DNA from: Thermococcus sp. P6
GTDB lineage: Archaea; Methanobacteriota_B; Thermococci; Thermococcales; Thermococcaceae
Assembly: GCF_002214525.1 (NCBI RefSeq)
Contig: NZ_CP015104.1
Location: 62,001 to 126,000 of the forward strand
Reading direction: 5' to 3'
Length of the DNA: 64,000 bases
Shown here: positions 25,716-34,840 of the stretch, piece by piece
Layout: every line of letters starts with the position of its first letter
Position numbering within the stretch: the first letter of the stretch is position 1
The notes under the pieces: model-generated
Seen by the model: the letters and a program-made list of their open reading frames with translations, nothing else
Database searches by the model: none
What the model was told of the DNA's origin: nothing
Program-made: the position numbers and the translations under genes

Positions 25716-26498
25716 ATGGCGTTTGTACCACCACAGGCGGGCTACGACAGGGCGATTACCGTCTTCAGCCCGGATGGAAGACTTTTTCAGGTGAACTATG
25801 CCAGAGAAGCCGTTAAGAAGGGTGCAACCGCCGTCGGGGTTAAATGGAAGGACGGCGTTGTCCTCGCGGTTGAGAAGAGGATAACCAGCAAGCTCATCGA
25901 GCCGAGAAGCTACGAGAAGATCTTCCAGATAGATGACCACATAGCCGCCGCCCCCAGCGGCATAATAGCCGATGCGAGGGTCCTCATTGACAGGGCCCGA
26001 CTTGAGGCTCAGGTTTACCGCCTCACCTACGGCGAACCCGTTCCGCTCACCGTTCTGGTGAAGAAGATCTGCGACCTTAAACAGGCCCACACCCAGTACG
26101 GGGGTGTAAGGCCCTTCGGTGCGGCCCTGCTCATGGCGGGCGTTAACGACAAGCCCGAGCTCTACGAGACCGACCCGAGCGGGGCCTACTTCGAGTGGAA
26201 GGCCGTTGCCATAGGCAGCGGAAGGAACACCATTATGGCCATCTTCGAGGAGCACTACAGGGAAGACCTCGACATGGAAGGGGCCGTAAAACTGGCCATA
26301 AGGGGCCTCGCCAAAACCCTCGAGGAGCCGGGTGTCAACTCAATAGAGGTGGCTTACATAACCACCGCTGACAAGCGCTGGAAGAAGCTCGGCAGGGACG
26401 AGCTCTCCAGGTATCTCGATGAGATCCTCAAAGAGTCAGAAGGGGAGGAAGTCGAGGAGAACTCCAAAGATTACGCCGAACTCGACAGGAACTACTGA
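25716..26498 (+). CDS. psmA: Proteasome subunit alpha
   Basis: 260 residues, the normal size in Thermococcales. The alpha-type N-terminal signature [20 protein letters not shown] is intact, followed by the RPFGAALL strand and an acidic C-terminal tail. Seven copies form each outer ring of the 20S core and gate substrate entry; a C-terminal recognition role is played by the beta rings, which are not encoded here. RBS GAGGTGATGTGAA. First gene of an operon with SBDS and three exosome subunits, the classic archaeal linkage of protein and RNA turnover. Confidence 0.98.
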   Translation: MAFVPPQAGYDRAITVFSPDGRLFQVNYAREAVKKGATAVGVKWKDGVVLAVEKRITSKLIEPRSYEKIFQIDDHIAAAPSGIIADARVLIDRARLEAQVYRLTYGEPVPLTVLVKKICDLKQAHTQYGGVRPFGAALLMAGVNDKPELYETDPSGAYFEWKAVAIGSGRNTIMAIFEEHYREDLDMEGAVKLAIRGLAKTLEEPGVNSIEVAYITTADKRWKKLGRDELSRYLDEILKESEGEEVEENSKDYAELDRNY

Positions 26499-26509
26499 GG
26501 TGACGGGCG

Positions 26510-27220
26510 ATGCCCATAAGCGTTGATAAAGCTGTCATCGCCCGTCTCAAGACGCACGGCGAGACGTTCGAGATACTCGTTGATCCATACCTTGCGAGGG
26601 ACTTCAAGGAGGGTAGGGACGTTCCGGTGGAGGAGATCCTCGCCACCCCTTATGTTTTTAAGGACGCCCACAAGGGAGACAAGGCCAGCGAGCACGAGAT
26701 GGAGAAGGTGTTCGGGACGAGCGACCCCTACGAGGTCGCCAAGATAATACTCAGAAAGGGCAACGTCCAGCTGACGGCACAACAGAGGAAGGAGATGCTC
26801 GAGGAAAAGAGGCGCTACATAGCGATGACGATCCACAGGCACGCAGTTGACCCGAGAACCGGCTATCCTCACCCCGTGGATAGAATCCTCCGGGCGATGG
26901 AGGAAGCGGGGGTTCACGTTGACCCCTTCAAGGATGCGGATGCTCAGGTTCCTAACGTCATCAGGGCCATAAGACCGTTGCTTCCGATAAAGCTCGAGGT
27001 GAAGGTCATAGCCGTTAAGGTGCCTTCGGACTACGTTGGCAAAACCTACGGCGAGGTAAGGAAATTCGGAACCATAAAGCGCGAGGAATGGGCCAGCGAC
27101 GGTTCGTGGATGTTCCTGATCGAGGTCCCCGGAGGACTCGAGGGGGAGTTTTATGAGAAGCTTAACGCCCTTACGAAGGGCACCGCTGTAACCAAACTGA
27201 TAGAGAGGAAGGGACTATGA
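26510..27220 (+). CDS. Ribosome maturation/anti-association protein SBDS homologue
   Basis: 236 residues with the three SBDS domains: N-terminal FYSH domain ([19 protein letters not shown]), the central helical domain with [16 protein letters not shown] and a ferredoxin-like C-terminal domain ([20 protein letters not shown]). In eukaryotes it releases eIF6 from 60S subunits; the archaeal protein is thought to act likewise. RBS GGTGACGGGCG; its stop overlaps the rrp4 start by 4 bases. Confidence 0.96.
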   Translation: MPISVDKAVIARLKTHGETFEILVDPYLARDFKEGRDVPVEEILATPYVFKDAHKGDKASEHEMEKVFGTSDPYEVAKIILRKGNVQLTAQQRKEMLEEKRRYIAMTIHRHAVDPRTGYPHPVDRILRAMEEAGVHVDPFKDADAQVPNVIRAIRPLLPIKLEVKVIAVKVPSDYVGKTYGEVRKFGTIKREEWASDGSWMFLIEVPGGLEGEFYEKLNALTKGTAVTKLIERKGL

Positions 27221-27981
27221 GGAGGATTTTTGTAAAGAGCAGGGAACTTGTGGTTCCTGGGACCCTGCTGGCTCAGGGACCTTTTAAAAACGGAAAGGGG
27301 ACGTTTAAAGAGGGCAACAGGATATACTCCACGGTCATCGGCCTCGTGGACGTAAGAGGAGACTTCATAAGGGTCATCCCACTCGAGGGCCCCTACATGC
27401 CCGAGGTTGGCGACAACGTTCTCGGCAAGATAATCGACGTCAGGTTCTCCAGCTGGGACGTGGACATAGGGGCGCCCTACGAGGCCAGCCTGCGCATTCA
27501 GGACGCCGTGGAAGAGCGTATAGACATCACGAAGACCGACCTGAGGAAGATATTCGACATAGGCGACATCATCTATGCCCGGATAAAGGCCTACAACGAG
27601 ATAAAACAGATAGACCTCACAACGAAGGGGATGCCCTTCAGAGGTGGTCCCCTAAGGGGAGGTCAGATAGTCAAGATAACGCCCTCCAAGGTTCCGAGGC
27701 TCATAGGCAGGGGCGGTTCGATGATCAACATGATCAAAACGCTCACTAACACGAGGATAATAGTGGGTCAGAACGGCTGGGTATGGGTCAGCGGTAGAAA
27801 CGAGGAACTCGAGAGGCTCGCGATAGAGGCCGTTCTCAAGGTTGACAGGGAGAGCCACACTCGGGGACTTACCGATCGGGTAAAGGAGTTCCTCATGACC
27901 CGGCTTCAGGATCTGAAGAATAAAGGAGTGATAGAGGAGATACCCCAGATTGAGGAAAGGCAAAAGGGTGAAGCACAATGA
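27217..27981 (+). CDS. rrp4: Exosome RNA-binding subunit Rrp4
   Basis: 254 residues: N-terminal domain ([11 protein letters not shown]), S1 domain about 65-140 ([22 protein letters not shown]) and KH domain with the GxxG loop [11 protein letters not shown] near 170. It forms the RNA-binding cap on the Rrp41/Rrp42 hexamer. ATGA overlaps couple it to SBDS upstream and rrp41 downstream. Confidence 0.97.
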   Translation: MRRIFVKSRELVVPGTLLAQGPFKNGKGTFKEGNRIYSTVIGLVDVRGDFIRVIPLEGPYMPEVGDNVLGKIIDVRFSSWDVDIGAPYEASLRIQDAVEERIDITKTDLRKIFDIGDIIYARIKAYNEIKQIDLTTKGMPFRGGPLRGGQIVKITPSKVPRLIGRGGSMINMIKTLTNTRIIVGQNGWVWVSGRNEELERLAIEAVLKVDRESHTRGLTDRVKEFLMTRLQDLKNKGVIEEIPQIEERQKGEAQ

Positions 27982-28727
27982 TGGGCAGACCAGAGGGTTT
28001 AAAGCTCATAGATGAGAACGGGAAGAGGCTTGACGGAAGAAAGAAGTACGAGCTCAGGCCCATACGTATGGAGGTTGGTGTTCTTAAAAACGCTGACGGT
28101 TCCGCCTACGTCGAGTGGGGTAAGAACAAAGTTTTAGCTGCCGTTTACGGGCCGAGGGAGATCCATCCGAAGCACCTCCAGAGGCTGGACAGGGCCATAC
28201 TCCGGGTAAGGTACAACATGGCCCCCTTCAGCGTTGAGGAAAGGAAAAAACCCGGACCCGACAGGAGGAGCGTCGAGATAAGCAAGGTCCTAAGAGGGGC
28301 CCTTGAACCGGCCCTGATCCTCGAGATGTTCCCGAGGACGGCGATAGACGTTTTCATCGAGATACTTCAGGCCGATGCAGGAACGAGGGTCGCGGGGATA
28401 ACGGCCGCCTCACTGGCTCTGGCCGATGCCGGTGTACCAATGAAGGACCTCGTCAGTGCCTGCGCCGCGGGCAAAATCGATGGTGAGATCGTTCTCGACC
28501 TCAACAAGGACGAGGATAACTACGGCGAGGCCGACGTTCCCGTGGCCATAATGCCCCTGAAGAACGACATAACGCTCCTTCAGATGGATGGCTACCTGAA
28601 CAAGGAGGAGTTCATCGAAGCCGTGAAGCTTGCCATCAAGGGAGCTAAGGCGGTTTACCAGAAGCAGAGGGATGCCCTGAGGGCCAAGTACCTCAAGGTG
28701 GCTGAGGAGGTCGTTGGAGGTGAGTGA
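27978..28727 (+). CDS. rrp41: Exosome catalytic subunit Rrp41
   Basis: 249 residues of the RNase PH fold. Phosphate and RNA contacts are in [16 protein letters not shown] and the catalytic aspartates are in [19 protein letters not shown]. It degrades RNA 3'-5' phosphorolytically in the exosome core. ATG 27978 overlaps the rrp4 stop and has GGTG seven bases upstream. The rrp42 gene follows two bases after its stop. Confidence 0.97.
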   Translation: MMGRPEGLKLIDENGKRLDGRKKYELRPIRMEVGVLKNADGSAYVEWGKNKVLAAVYGPREIHPKHLQRLDRAILRVRYNMAPFSVEERKKPGPDRRSVEISKVLRGALEPALILEMFPRTAIDVFIEILQADAGTRVAGITAASLALADAGVPMKDLVSACAAGKIDGEIVLDLNKDEDNYGEADVPVAIMPLKNDITLLQMDGYLNKEEFIEAVKLAIKGAKAVYQKQRDALRAKYLKVAEEVVGGE

Positions 28728-28728
28728 G

Positions 28729-29538
28729 ATGGAGATCATGGCCGGTATAATGCGCGACCACGTCCTGAACCTTCTCAGGGAAGGGGCGAGGGTGGACAAT
28801 CGCGGTCTCGAGGACTACCGCGATCTGGAGGTAGAGGTCAACGTCATCGAGAAGGCTGAGGGATCAGCTCTGGTGAAGCTCGGCAACACTCAGGTTCTCG
28901 TAGGCATAAAGGTCGACGTTGGAGAACCCTTCCCGGATCTCCCGGACAGGGGGGTTATAACGACGAACGTTGAGCTCGTCCCCCTTGCCTCGCCGACCTT
29001 TGAAGCCGGACCACCTGACGAGAACGCCATTGAGCTGGCCCGCGTTGTTGACAGGGGGATAAGGGAAAGTAACGCCGTGGATCTGGAGAAGCTCGTCATA
29101 GTTCCCGGCAAGCTCGTCAGGGTGATCTTCGTTGACGTTCACGTGCTCGACCACGACGGGAACCTCCTCGATGCGAGTGGAATAGGCGCCATAGCGGCCC
29201 TTCTGAGCACGAAAATACCGAAGGTGACCTACGACCCTGAGAAGGAGGAGCTTCAGGTTCTTGAGGAATACGAACCCCTGCCGGTGGGGAGGATTCCAAT
29301 CCCGGTCACCATGGCCAAGATCGGCCAGAACATCGTTGTGGACCCAACGCTCGAGGAGGAGCGCGTCATGGACGGCAGGATAACGATCACCACCGACGAA
29401 AACGGCATGATCTCCTCCGTCCAGAAGGGCGAAGGGGGAAGCTTCAAGCTCGAGGAGGTCATGTACGCCGTCGATCTGGCGATCAGGAAGGCCGCGGAGA
29501 TAAGGGAGAAGGTTCTGAAGGCGGTTGGGAGCGAGTGA
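28729..29538 (+). CDS. rrp42: Exosome structural subunit Rrp42
   Basis: 269 residues, RNase PH fold without the Rrp41 catalytic acidic cluster. Typical segments are GARVDNRGLEDYRDLEVEV, GNTQVLVGIKVDVGEPFPD and VDPTLEEERVMDGRITI. It alternates with Rrp41 in the hexameric ring. ATG 28729 is preceded by GGAGGTGAGTGAG; an upstream TTG lies within this site and is not used. A T-run terminator follows the gene. Confidence 0.97.
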   Translation: MEIMAGIMRDHVLNLLREGARVDNRGLEDYRDLEVEVNVIEKAEGSALVKLGNTQVLVGIKVDVGEPFPDLPDRGVITTNVELVPLASPTFEAGPPDENAIELARVVDRGIRESNAVDLEKLVIVPGKLVRVIFVDVHVLDHDGNLLDASGIGAIAALLSTKIPKVTYDPEKEELQVLEEYEPLPVGRIPIPVTMAKIGQNIVVDPTLEEERVMDGRITITTDENGMISSVQKGEGGSFKLEEVMYAVDLAIRKAAEIREKVLKAVGSE

Positions 29539-29540
29539 CC

Positions 29541-29552
29541 CTTTCCTTTTTT
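29541..29552 (+). terminator. T-run terminator of the proteasome-exosome operon
   Basis: CTTTCCTTTTTT just after the rrp42 stop codon. Confidence 0.6.
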
Positions 29553-29573
29553 GTTCAAAGGGGATTTCAGAAA

Positions 29574-29582
29574 GAGATATAA
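29574..29582 (+). promoter_or_regulatory. TATA box of the sepF gene
   Basis: GATATAAAC, about 55 bases before ATG 29634; the leader carries a GGGGGGAA ribosome site. Confidence 0.55.
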
Positions 29583-29633
29583 ACACCAATGCCCAAACCC
29601 ATCCAGCATTACGATTAATCCGGGGGGAATGGT

Positions 29634-30029
29634 ATGGGACTGTTTGACAGCCTTAAAAAGAAGGATGGAAAGGCCAGAAAGAAGCTGCCCGCGGCGGTGA
29701 AAAAGGAGGTCGCTCCCAGACGGGATGTGGAGGTCGTTCCTCTTGAGGAAGATGTTCTTGCCAAGGAGATAGCCAAACCCCAGATCAGGTACCTCAAGAA
29801 GATAGTCGTTACGAGCTACGCCGACCTTGAGAGGATCTCCAGTGAGCTTCAGGAGGGCAACGTCGTTATAGTCGACCTGAGCCCGCTGGAAGCCAAGCCG
29901 GAGGTCCTTGAAAAGGTTGCCGAGCAGGTAAAGGGCATGGTCGGTGCCCTCGGTGGTCAGGCTGCCATGATCTGCAAGACGGAGATAAAACTTATCCTCC
30001 TGCCCGCGGACATCAAGATAGCCAAATGA
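29634..30029 (+). CDS. sepF: Archaeal SepF-like cell division protein
   Basis: 131 residues. The N-terminal MGLFDSLKKKDGKARKK is the expected membrane-targeting amphipathic helix, followed by a linker and the SepF (DUF552) domain with KIVVTSYADLERISSEL and GNVVIVDLSPLEAKP. Archaeal SepF anchors FtsZ to the membrane. Single gene with its own promoter and terminator. Confidence 0.92.
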   Translation: MGLFDSLKKKDGKARKKLPAAVKKEVAPRRDVEVVPLEEDVLAKEIAKPQIRYLKKIVVTSYADLERISSELQEGNVVIVDLSPLEAKPEVLEKVAEQVKGMVGALGGQAAMICKTEIKLILLPADIKIAK

Positions 30030-30032
30030 GGC

Positions 30033-30041
30033 TTTCTTTTT
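30033..30041 (+). terminator. T-run terminator of sepF
   Basis: TTTCTTTTT three bases after the stop codon. Confidence 0.5.
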
Positions 30042-30049
30042 ACCCCATG

Positions 30050-30058
30050 GTTTTTAAG
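30050..30058 (+). promoter_or_regulatory. TATA box of the ZPR1 gene
   Basis: GTTTTTAAG, about 35 bases before ATG 30089. Confidence 0.5.
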
Positions 30059-30088
30059 GGGCCCTCCTATCTTTTCTCGGTGGTGTGG

Positions 30089-30700
30089 ATGGAAGACGAG
30101 ATTCAGGAGATCCGGCTCGGGGACTGCCCGATCTGCGGTGGTAAAGGAACCCTCAAGGCCTTTCAGCACGTTCATGAGATACCCTACTTCGGAAAGGTTA
30201 TGGAGAGCACGATAATCTGCGAGAAATGCGGTTACAGGAACGCCGATGTTATTCCCCTTGAGGACAGGCCACCGAAGCTCTACAGCGTTAGGGTTGAGGA
30301 GGAGAGGGACCTCTTCACGAGGGTCGTCAGGAGCAAGAGCGGAACCATCGAGCTGGAGGAGATAGGTGTTAAGATAGAGCCCGGGCCTGCTGCTGAGGGC
30401 TTCGTGACCAACGTTGAGGGCCTGCTTGAGCGCGTCAGGGAGACCCTGATAATGACCTCCCACTTCAAGGAAGAGGAGGGAGAGGAAAAAGCGGTGGAAA
30501 AGATTGAGGAGCTCCTCAGGTACATAGAAGAGGTCAAAAAAGGCAGAAAACCGCTCACCGTCAGGATAATGGATCCCCTCGGCAACAGTGCCCTGGTAGG
30601 GGAGAAGGTCAGGAGCAGGCTCCTCACGGAGGAGGAGATCAAAAAACTGAGCCTCGGCCCGTACGTTATCGTGGATTCCGAAGAAAGGGATCAGAGGTAA
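30089..30700 (+). CDS. ZPR1-type zinc finger protein
   Basis: 203 residues. The C4 zinc finger CPICGGKGTL ... CEKCGYRNADV at residues 13-50 is followed by the ZPR1 beta domain (TRVVRSKSGTIELEEIG; EGFVTNVEGLLERV). Eukaryotic ZPR1 assists eEF1A folding; archaeal members are single-module versions with probable translation-related roles. ATG 30089 is chosen for GGTGGTGTGG. The 3' end overlaps the convergent ASCH gene by 10 bases. Confidence 0.93.
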   Translation: MEDEIQEIRLGDCPICGGKGTLKAFQHVHEIPYFGKVMESTIICEKCGYRNADVIPLEDRPPKLYSVRVEEERDLFTRVVRSKSGTIELEEIGVKIEPGPAAEGFVTNVEGLLERVRETLIMTSHFKEEEGEEKAVEKIEELLRYIEEVKKGRKPLTVRIMDPLGNSALVGEKVRSRLLTEEEIKKLSLGPYVIVDSEERDQR

Positions 30701-31215
30701 ACCCTTTCCCTGAGGAGGAGGTCCTCGAGCAGGGCCCTTACCCAGGGCTTCCTCGTCCTGCCCGAGATGTGGATTATTCCCTCCACGTTAACCCCGTAGC
30801 GTTCCCTGATTTCTTCCCTGCTCAGGGGCTTTTTGAAAAGGAAGGGCCTCTCTATGGTGAAGGCGTAGCCGTGGTCCTTCAGGTATCCCTCAAGCCAGCG
30901 CTTTCCCCCCTCTCCGTGGACGATTGTCAAACCGCTTTCCTCCCCGCTCACTTCCCAGAGGGTCTCAACGTCCGCCCTCATTACCTCCCCAACCTCGAAG
31001 CCCCCGGCTATGGTTCCCCTCCCGGTTAGAACCTGCTCCCTGTGCAGGCCGAGCTTTTCAAAGGTGTTCACCAGTTCCCTTCCGTTTCCCCGGGCGATGT
31101 AAAGGAAGACCGTGTCACCCTCATCGAACGTTCTGGTCTTCCTCAGCTCCACGGTTTTAAGCCCCCGGAATATCAGCTCCGCGTAGACCTGATGGATCGC
31201 TATAACGTGCTCCAT
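30691..31215 (-). CDS. ASCH-domain (PUA-like) protein
   Basis: 174 residues starting MEHVIAIHQVYAELIFRGLK with the characteristic ASCH/PUA opening in which KTVELRK forms the first strand turn; VFLYIARGNGRELVNTFEK and GRGTIAGGFEVGEVM complete the barrel. ASCH domains bind RNA or modified nucleotides. It begins 6 bases after homoserine dehydrogenase with RBS GGGTGAAGGAGT, so it is the third gene of that operon. Confidence 0.82.
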   Translation of the reverse strand: MEHVIAIHQVYAELIFRGLKTVELRKTRTFDEGDTVFLYIARGNGRELVNTFEKLGLHREQVLTGRGTIAGGFEVGEVMRADVETLWEVSGEESGLTIVHGEGGKRWLEGYLKDHGYAFTIERPFLFKKPLSREEIRERYGVNVEGIIHISGRTRKPWVRALLEDLLLRERVYL

Positions 31216-31221
31216 ACTCCT

Positions 31222-32232
31222 TCACCCTTTCGGCAGCTGAAGGGAGGCCTTTACGATGTCACCCACCCCACCGCTGGCCGTTTCCTTCAATCCCGCGCCC
31301 GAGCCCTTTATCACGAGCTCTCCGAGAAGGTCCGTCTTTATTATCGCCACGTTCTCGTAGCTCTTCACCGCCAGCGGGCTTTCGCCGGAAACCTCCTTCG
31401 GCTCCACGGTTACGCTGCCTTCCCTGATGCTCGCCACGAGCCTCACGGTGTTCCCCCTTCCCCGGGCACGCTCGATCTCTTCCGGCGTTACACCCGTTAT
31501 ACCGCGAACGCTGGCTTCCCCGAAGGTAAGGGGATGGAAGGCCACGCAGTGGAGGATGGTGGCTTTGTAGCCCGCGTCCATCCCGAGAACGTCCGCGGTG
31601 GGATCGCGTTCTGCTATGCCCATCTCCTGAGCCTTCCTCAGGGCTTCCTCGAAGGTCATCCCCTCCTCCATCCGGCTCAGTATGAAGGTCGTCGTGGCGT
31701 TTAAAACGGCCTCGATTCCCTCCACTGTATCCCCGAGGAGGTTCTCACGGAGAAGGGCTATAACCGGTGTTCCGGCCATCACGGTGGCCTCAAAGAGGTA
31801 GGGCAGTTCCCTTCTCTCCGCTTCCCCAACCAGCTCGGAGTAGTGGAACGCCAGAGGTGGCTTGTTGCTCGTAACGACCCCCTTCCCTTCCTTCAGGGCT
31901 TCAAGGTGCCACACATGAGCTCTCATGTCTCCGGTGACGTCCACCACGAGATCGGCCTCGATCTCCCTCACAGCTTCCTCCGGCCTGAGACTGTAGACCT
32001 CGTAATCGTTCGTCCAGGCCGAGAGCTTTCCGAAGTTCTCCTTGACGAGGAGGGCTTCTCTGAGGTCTATTCCCTCCGGAAGCCACACGAGACCGCTCGT
32101 ATCGGCCACGCTCACGACCCTGAAATCCAGCCCGTACCTCTCCCGGAAGAAGGGTTCCTTTTCGAGCAGAACCCCCGCCAGAGCCCTGCCGACGTTACCA
32201 AAACCAAAAATTGAGAGCCTCACCTCCCTCAA
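31222..32232 (-). CDS. hom: Homoserine dehydrogenase
   Basis: 336 residues. The NAD(P) motif is FGFGNVGRAL, the catalytic-domain hallmarks are SNKPPLAFHYSEL, TVMAGTPVIALLRENLLGD and ERDPTADVLGMDAGYKATIL. It reduces aspartate semialdehyde to homoserine for Thr/Met synthesis. No ACT domain is present, so feedback control is absent from this chain. The start is taken as TTG (M-REVRLSIFGFG), which aligns with the N-terminus of the P. horikoshii enzyme and has GGTGGTGCCG before it; the longer GTG reading at 32259 overlaps the CBS gene stop by 4 bases and is an alternative. Confidence 0.94.
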   Translation of the reverse strand: MREVRLSIFGFGNVGRALAGVLLEKEPFFRERYGLDFRVVSVADTSGLVWLPEGIDLREALLVKENFGKLSAWTNDYEVYSLRPEEAVREIEADLVVDVTGDMRAHVWHLEALKEGKGVVTSNKPPLAFHYSELVGEAERRELPYLFEATVMAGTPVIALLRENLLGDTVEGIEAVLNATTTFILSRMEEGMTFEEALRKAQEMGIAERDPTADVLGMDAGYKATILHCVAFHPLTFGEASVRGITGVTPEEIERARGRGNTVRLVASIREGSVTVEPKEVSGESPLAVKSYENVAIIKTDLLGELVIKGSGAGLKETASGGVGDIVKASLQLPKG

Positions 32233-32255
32233 CGGCACCACCTTCAAGGGGAGGA

Positions 32256-33101
32256 TCACTTTTCGAGGATTACCTTTATTATGTCGATGTCCCTGACTAT
32301 TCCGACCAGCTCGTCGTCTCCCCGTATAACCGGCAGCTGCTCGATACGGTACTGGACCATCTTCTGGGCGACGTCGTAAATGCTCATGTGGGGCGTTGCC
32401 ACGATGGGCTCACGGCTCATTATCTCGGAGACGGGCTTTTTGGGCAGCCGGAGTTCCGCCTTCTCAAAGAGGAGCGTGGGGTTACTCTCCAGCACCCACT
32501 CTTCCTCGCTCGATGCCGAGAGGGTGGTCTGCTTCATAATCCTGACGACCTCGCTGTCCTTGAGAAGGTCCGTCTCGTCCACCATTCCCACGAGGTTACC
32601 CTCGTCGTCTATAACAGGGATCGCCATGGCGTTGCACAGGAGGAGGGCCCTGAGGGCTGCTTTTATCGGCGTTCCCTGCCACACGACGCCCGTGTACTTC
32701 TGGTAGTAGTTCTCGATGGTCACATCCCTAAGCTTCTCGTTCTTGGCCAGATAGCGCCTTACGATGTCCCCGACGGTTAAGATTCCCTGAACGTGCCCCT
32801 CATCATCGACCACCACCACGCGCCTGTAATCCATCCTGAGCATGGCCCTGACGGCCTTCCTGAGGTCATCGTCGGGTTTGACCGTTGGCACTTCCCTCCT
32901 TATCAGCATGGCAAGCTGCTCCTCGTCCGGGTGGAGCAGAACACGTTTTATGCTTATGATCCCGACGAGGGTCTTGGTGTTTCTGTTGATAACCGGAAAC
33001 GACCTCACCCTGTGCTTTTTGAAGAGGCTGAGGGCATAGTTCCTCGTTGCCGGGAGCTCTATGACAACCGGGTCCGCTGTCATCAGGGTCTTCACACGCA
33101 C
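32256..33101 (-). CDS. Four-CBS-domain protein
   Basis: 281 residues made of four CBS repeats: MTADPVVIELPATRNYA, RREVPTVKPDDDLRKAV, TGVVWQGTPIKAAL and MSREPIVATPHMSIYDV open each. No fused enzyme or DNA-binding domain is seen. Such proteins sense adenine nucleotides or SAM. It precedes homoserine dehydrogenase in the same unit, so a link to control of the aspartate/methionine pathway is possible (inference). GTG start with GGTGATGAGAG upstream. Confidence 0.92.
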   Translation of the reverse strand: MRVKTLMTADPVVIELPATRNYALSLFKKHRVRSFPVINRNTKTLVGIISIKRVLLHPDEEQLAMLIRREVPTVKPDDDLRKAVRAMLRMDYRRVVVVDDEGHVQGILTVGDIVRRYLAKNEKLRDVTIENYYQKYTGVVWQGTPIKAALRALLLCNAMAIPVIDDEGNLVGMVDETDLLKDSEVVRIMKQTTLSASSEEEWVLESNPTLLFEKAELRLPKKPVSEIMSREPIVATPHMSIYDVAQKMVQYRIEQLPVIRGDDELVGIVRDIDIIKVILEK

Positions 33102-33138
33102 CTCTCATCACCGCCTTAAGGTAAGGCCATCTCTCCCT

Positions 33139-33146
33139 ATTTTAAA
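33139..33146 (-). promoter_or_regulatory. TATA box of the CBS-homoserine dehydrogenase-ASCH operon
   Basis: TTTAAAAT on the minus strand, about 41 bases before GTG 33101. Confidence 0.55.
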
Positions 33147-33155
33147 CTTTCTATG

Positions 33156-33161
33156 AAAAAA
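33156..33161 (-). terminator. T-run terminator of the decarboxylase operon
   Basis: TTTTTT on the minus strand, 13 bases after the stop of the beta subunit gene. Confidence 0.5.
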
Positions 33162-33173
33162 TGTGAAGGACGA

Positions 33174-34379
33174 TCACCCGAGAACGGCCAGAAGCACTCC
33201 AGCCGCAACGGCCGTGCCTATGACGCCGGCAACGTTCGGACCCATGGCGTGCATTAGTATGAAGTTCCCGGGGTCTTCCTTGCTGGCCATCCTCTGGACG
33301 ACCCTTGCCGACATCGGAACGGCCGAAACTCCCGCGGCACCGATCATCGGGTTTATCTTTCCTCCGGAGAGCTTCATCATAACCTTTCCGAGGAGCACTC
33401 CACCGGCGGTGGCGCTGGCGAACGCCACTATCCCGAGCCCAAGGATCTCAATGGTCTGAGCCGTGAGGAAGCTGTCCGCCCTCATCGTCGAGCCCACGCC
33501 GAGCCCGAGGAATATGGTGACGATGTTCATGAGCTCCTCCTGTGCCGCCTTGCTCAAACGCTCAACTACACCGCTCTCCCTGAAGAGGTTGCCTATCATG
33601 AGCATTCCAATGAGGGGCGCTGCCGTGGGAACGAGTAGTGCTATGACTGTCATGCTGACTATCGGGAAGAGTATCTTCTCTCTCCGGGAAACCGGTCTGA
33701 GCTGTTCCATTCTTATTTTCCTTTCCTCTTTCGTTGTGAGGGCTTTTATAATGGGGGGCTGGATCAACGGGACGAGGCTCATGTAAGAGTAAGCTGCCAC
33801 AGCGGTTGCCCCGAGGATCTCGGGGGCGAGCTTGGTGGTTAGGTATATCGTCGTCGGTCCGTCCGCACCGCCTATGATTCCTATCGAAGCTGATTGCGGC
33901 AGGGTGAAACCCAGAAGAACCGCCGTCAGCAGGGCCACGAAAACGCCTATCTGTGCTGCCGCACCGAGGAGTGCCGTTTTTGGATCGGCTATCATCGGCC
34001 CGAAGTCCGTCATCGCTCCGAGACCGAAGAATATCAACAGCGGCACTATCTCGGTCTTTATCAGGAGGTAGTAGATTATGTCGAAGAGCCCCGGCGGGCC
34101 GTAATGCTGGTTCAAATAACCCAGGGTTGCGAATACGTTGTCCTCCATTCCGGGGGGGAGCTGGGGTGCCACGGGCCAGTTGACGAGGTGGCCCAGAGGC
34201 AGGTTAACGAGAACCGCGCTGATGCCTATCGGGAGCAGCAGGAGGGGCTCCATCTCGTACCTGATGGCCAGGTAGACCAGCGTCAGACCCACGAGTATCA
34301 TTATAAGGTTGCCGACCGTGAGGTGCAGCAGTCCCAAGTTGTTGAGGAAGTCCATTATCGCCTGCTCCATTCCAGTCAT
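33174..34379 (-). CDS. Na+-translocating acyl-CoA decarboxylase beta subunit (MmdB/OadB type)
   Basis: 401 residues with about eleven membrane helices. Conserved beta-subunit segments include GLGAMTDFGPMIADPKTALL, the Na+-site region GIIGGADGPTTIYL, and the C-terminal VLLGKVMMKLSGGKINPMIG and HAMGPNVAGVIG. It couples decarboxylation of the carboxybiotin carrier to Na+ export. ATG 34379 is chosen for GGTGATGGTA; the gene starts 5 bases after the stop of the biotin carrier gene. Confidence 0.94.
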   Translation of the reverse strand: MTGMEQAIMDFLNNLGLLHLTVGNLIMILVGLTLVYLAIRYEMEPLLLLPIGISAVLVNLPLGHLVNWPVAPQLPPGMEDNVFATLGYLNQHYGPPGLFDIIYYLLIKTEIVPLLIFFGLGAMTDFGPMIADPKTALLGAAAQIGVFVALLTAVLLGFTLPQSASIGIIGGADGPTTIYLTTKLAPEILGATAVAAYSYMSLVPLIQPPIIKALTTKEERKIRMEQLRPVSRREKILFPIVSMTVIALLVPTAAPLIGMLMIGNLFRESGVVERLSKAAQEELMNIVTIFLGLGVGSTMRADSFLTAQTIEILGLGIVAFASATAGGVLLGKVMMKLSGGKINPMIGAAGVSAVPMSARVVQRMASKEDPGNFILMHAMGPNVAGVIGTAVAAGVLLAVLG

Positions 34380-34384
34380 TACCA

Positions 34385-34840
34385 TCACCCTATTTCTATT
34401 AGTGGTTGGCCGGTGTTTACGGTGTCTCCTTCCTTCACGAGGATTCTCTTAATCTTCCCGTCCCTCGGCGCTGGAATCTCGTTTTCCATTTTCATGGCCT
34501 CGAGGACCAACAACCCCTGGCCAGTCTTAACACTCTCCCCCTCCTTCACCAGAATCCTCAGTATCTTACCCGGCATTGGAGCGGTAACAACACCCTCTCC
34601 CGCCGGGGAAGGAGCCTGAACCGGCTCCGGAACCGAAAGAGACTCCCGAACCGGAGAAGGAGAAGGAGCCGTAACTGGGGCAGAAGCGGGGGCAGGACCG
34701 ATGGCTCCAAGGCTGATCCCCACGTCCTTTGCCTCAACGCTGTACTCCTTTCCATCAAAGGCCACTCTGAACCTTCCGGCTTCGATTTCCTCAACCTCAA
34801 CCTCGTATTCAACGCCATCGACGATGACCTTAACCTTCAT
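34385..34840 (-). CDS. Biotin carboxyl carrier protein of the Na+-decarboxylase
   Basis: 151 residues, like the P. horikoshii BCCP PH1284 (149). An N-terminal domain (MKVKVIVDGVEYEVEVEE) is joined by a Pro/Ala/Ser-rich linker (about 50-80) to the biotinyl domain, with the lysine target in VLEAMKMENEIPAP. The start ATG has GGAGTGGTGAAG upstream and lies in the second copy of a perfect 41-bp tandem duplication shared with the end of the gamma-subunit gene. Confidence 0.95.
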   Translation of the reverse strand: MKVKVIVDGVEYEVEVEEIEAGRFRVAFDGKEYSVEAKDVGISLGAIGPAPASAPVTAPSPSPVRESLSVPEPVQAPSPAGEGVVTAPMPGKILRILVKEGESVKTGQGLLVLEAMKMENEIPAPRDGKIKRILVKEGDTVNTGQPLIEIG

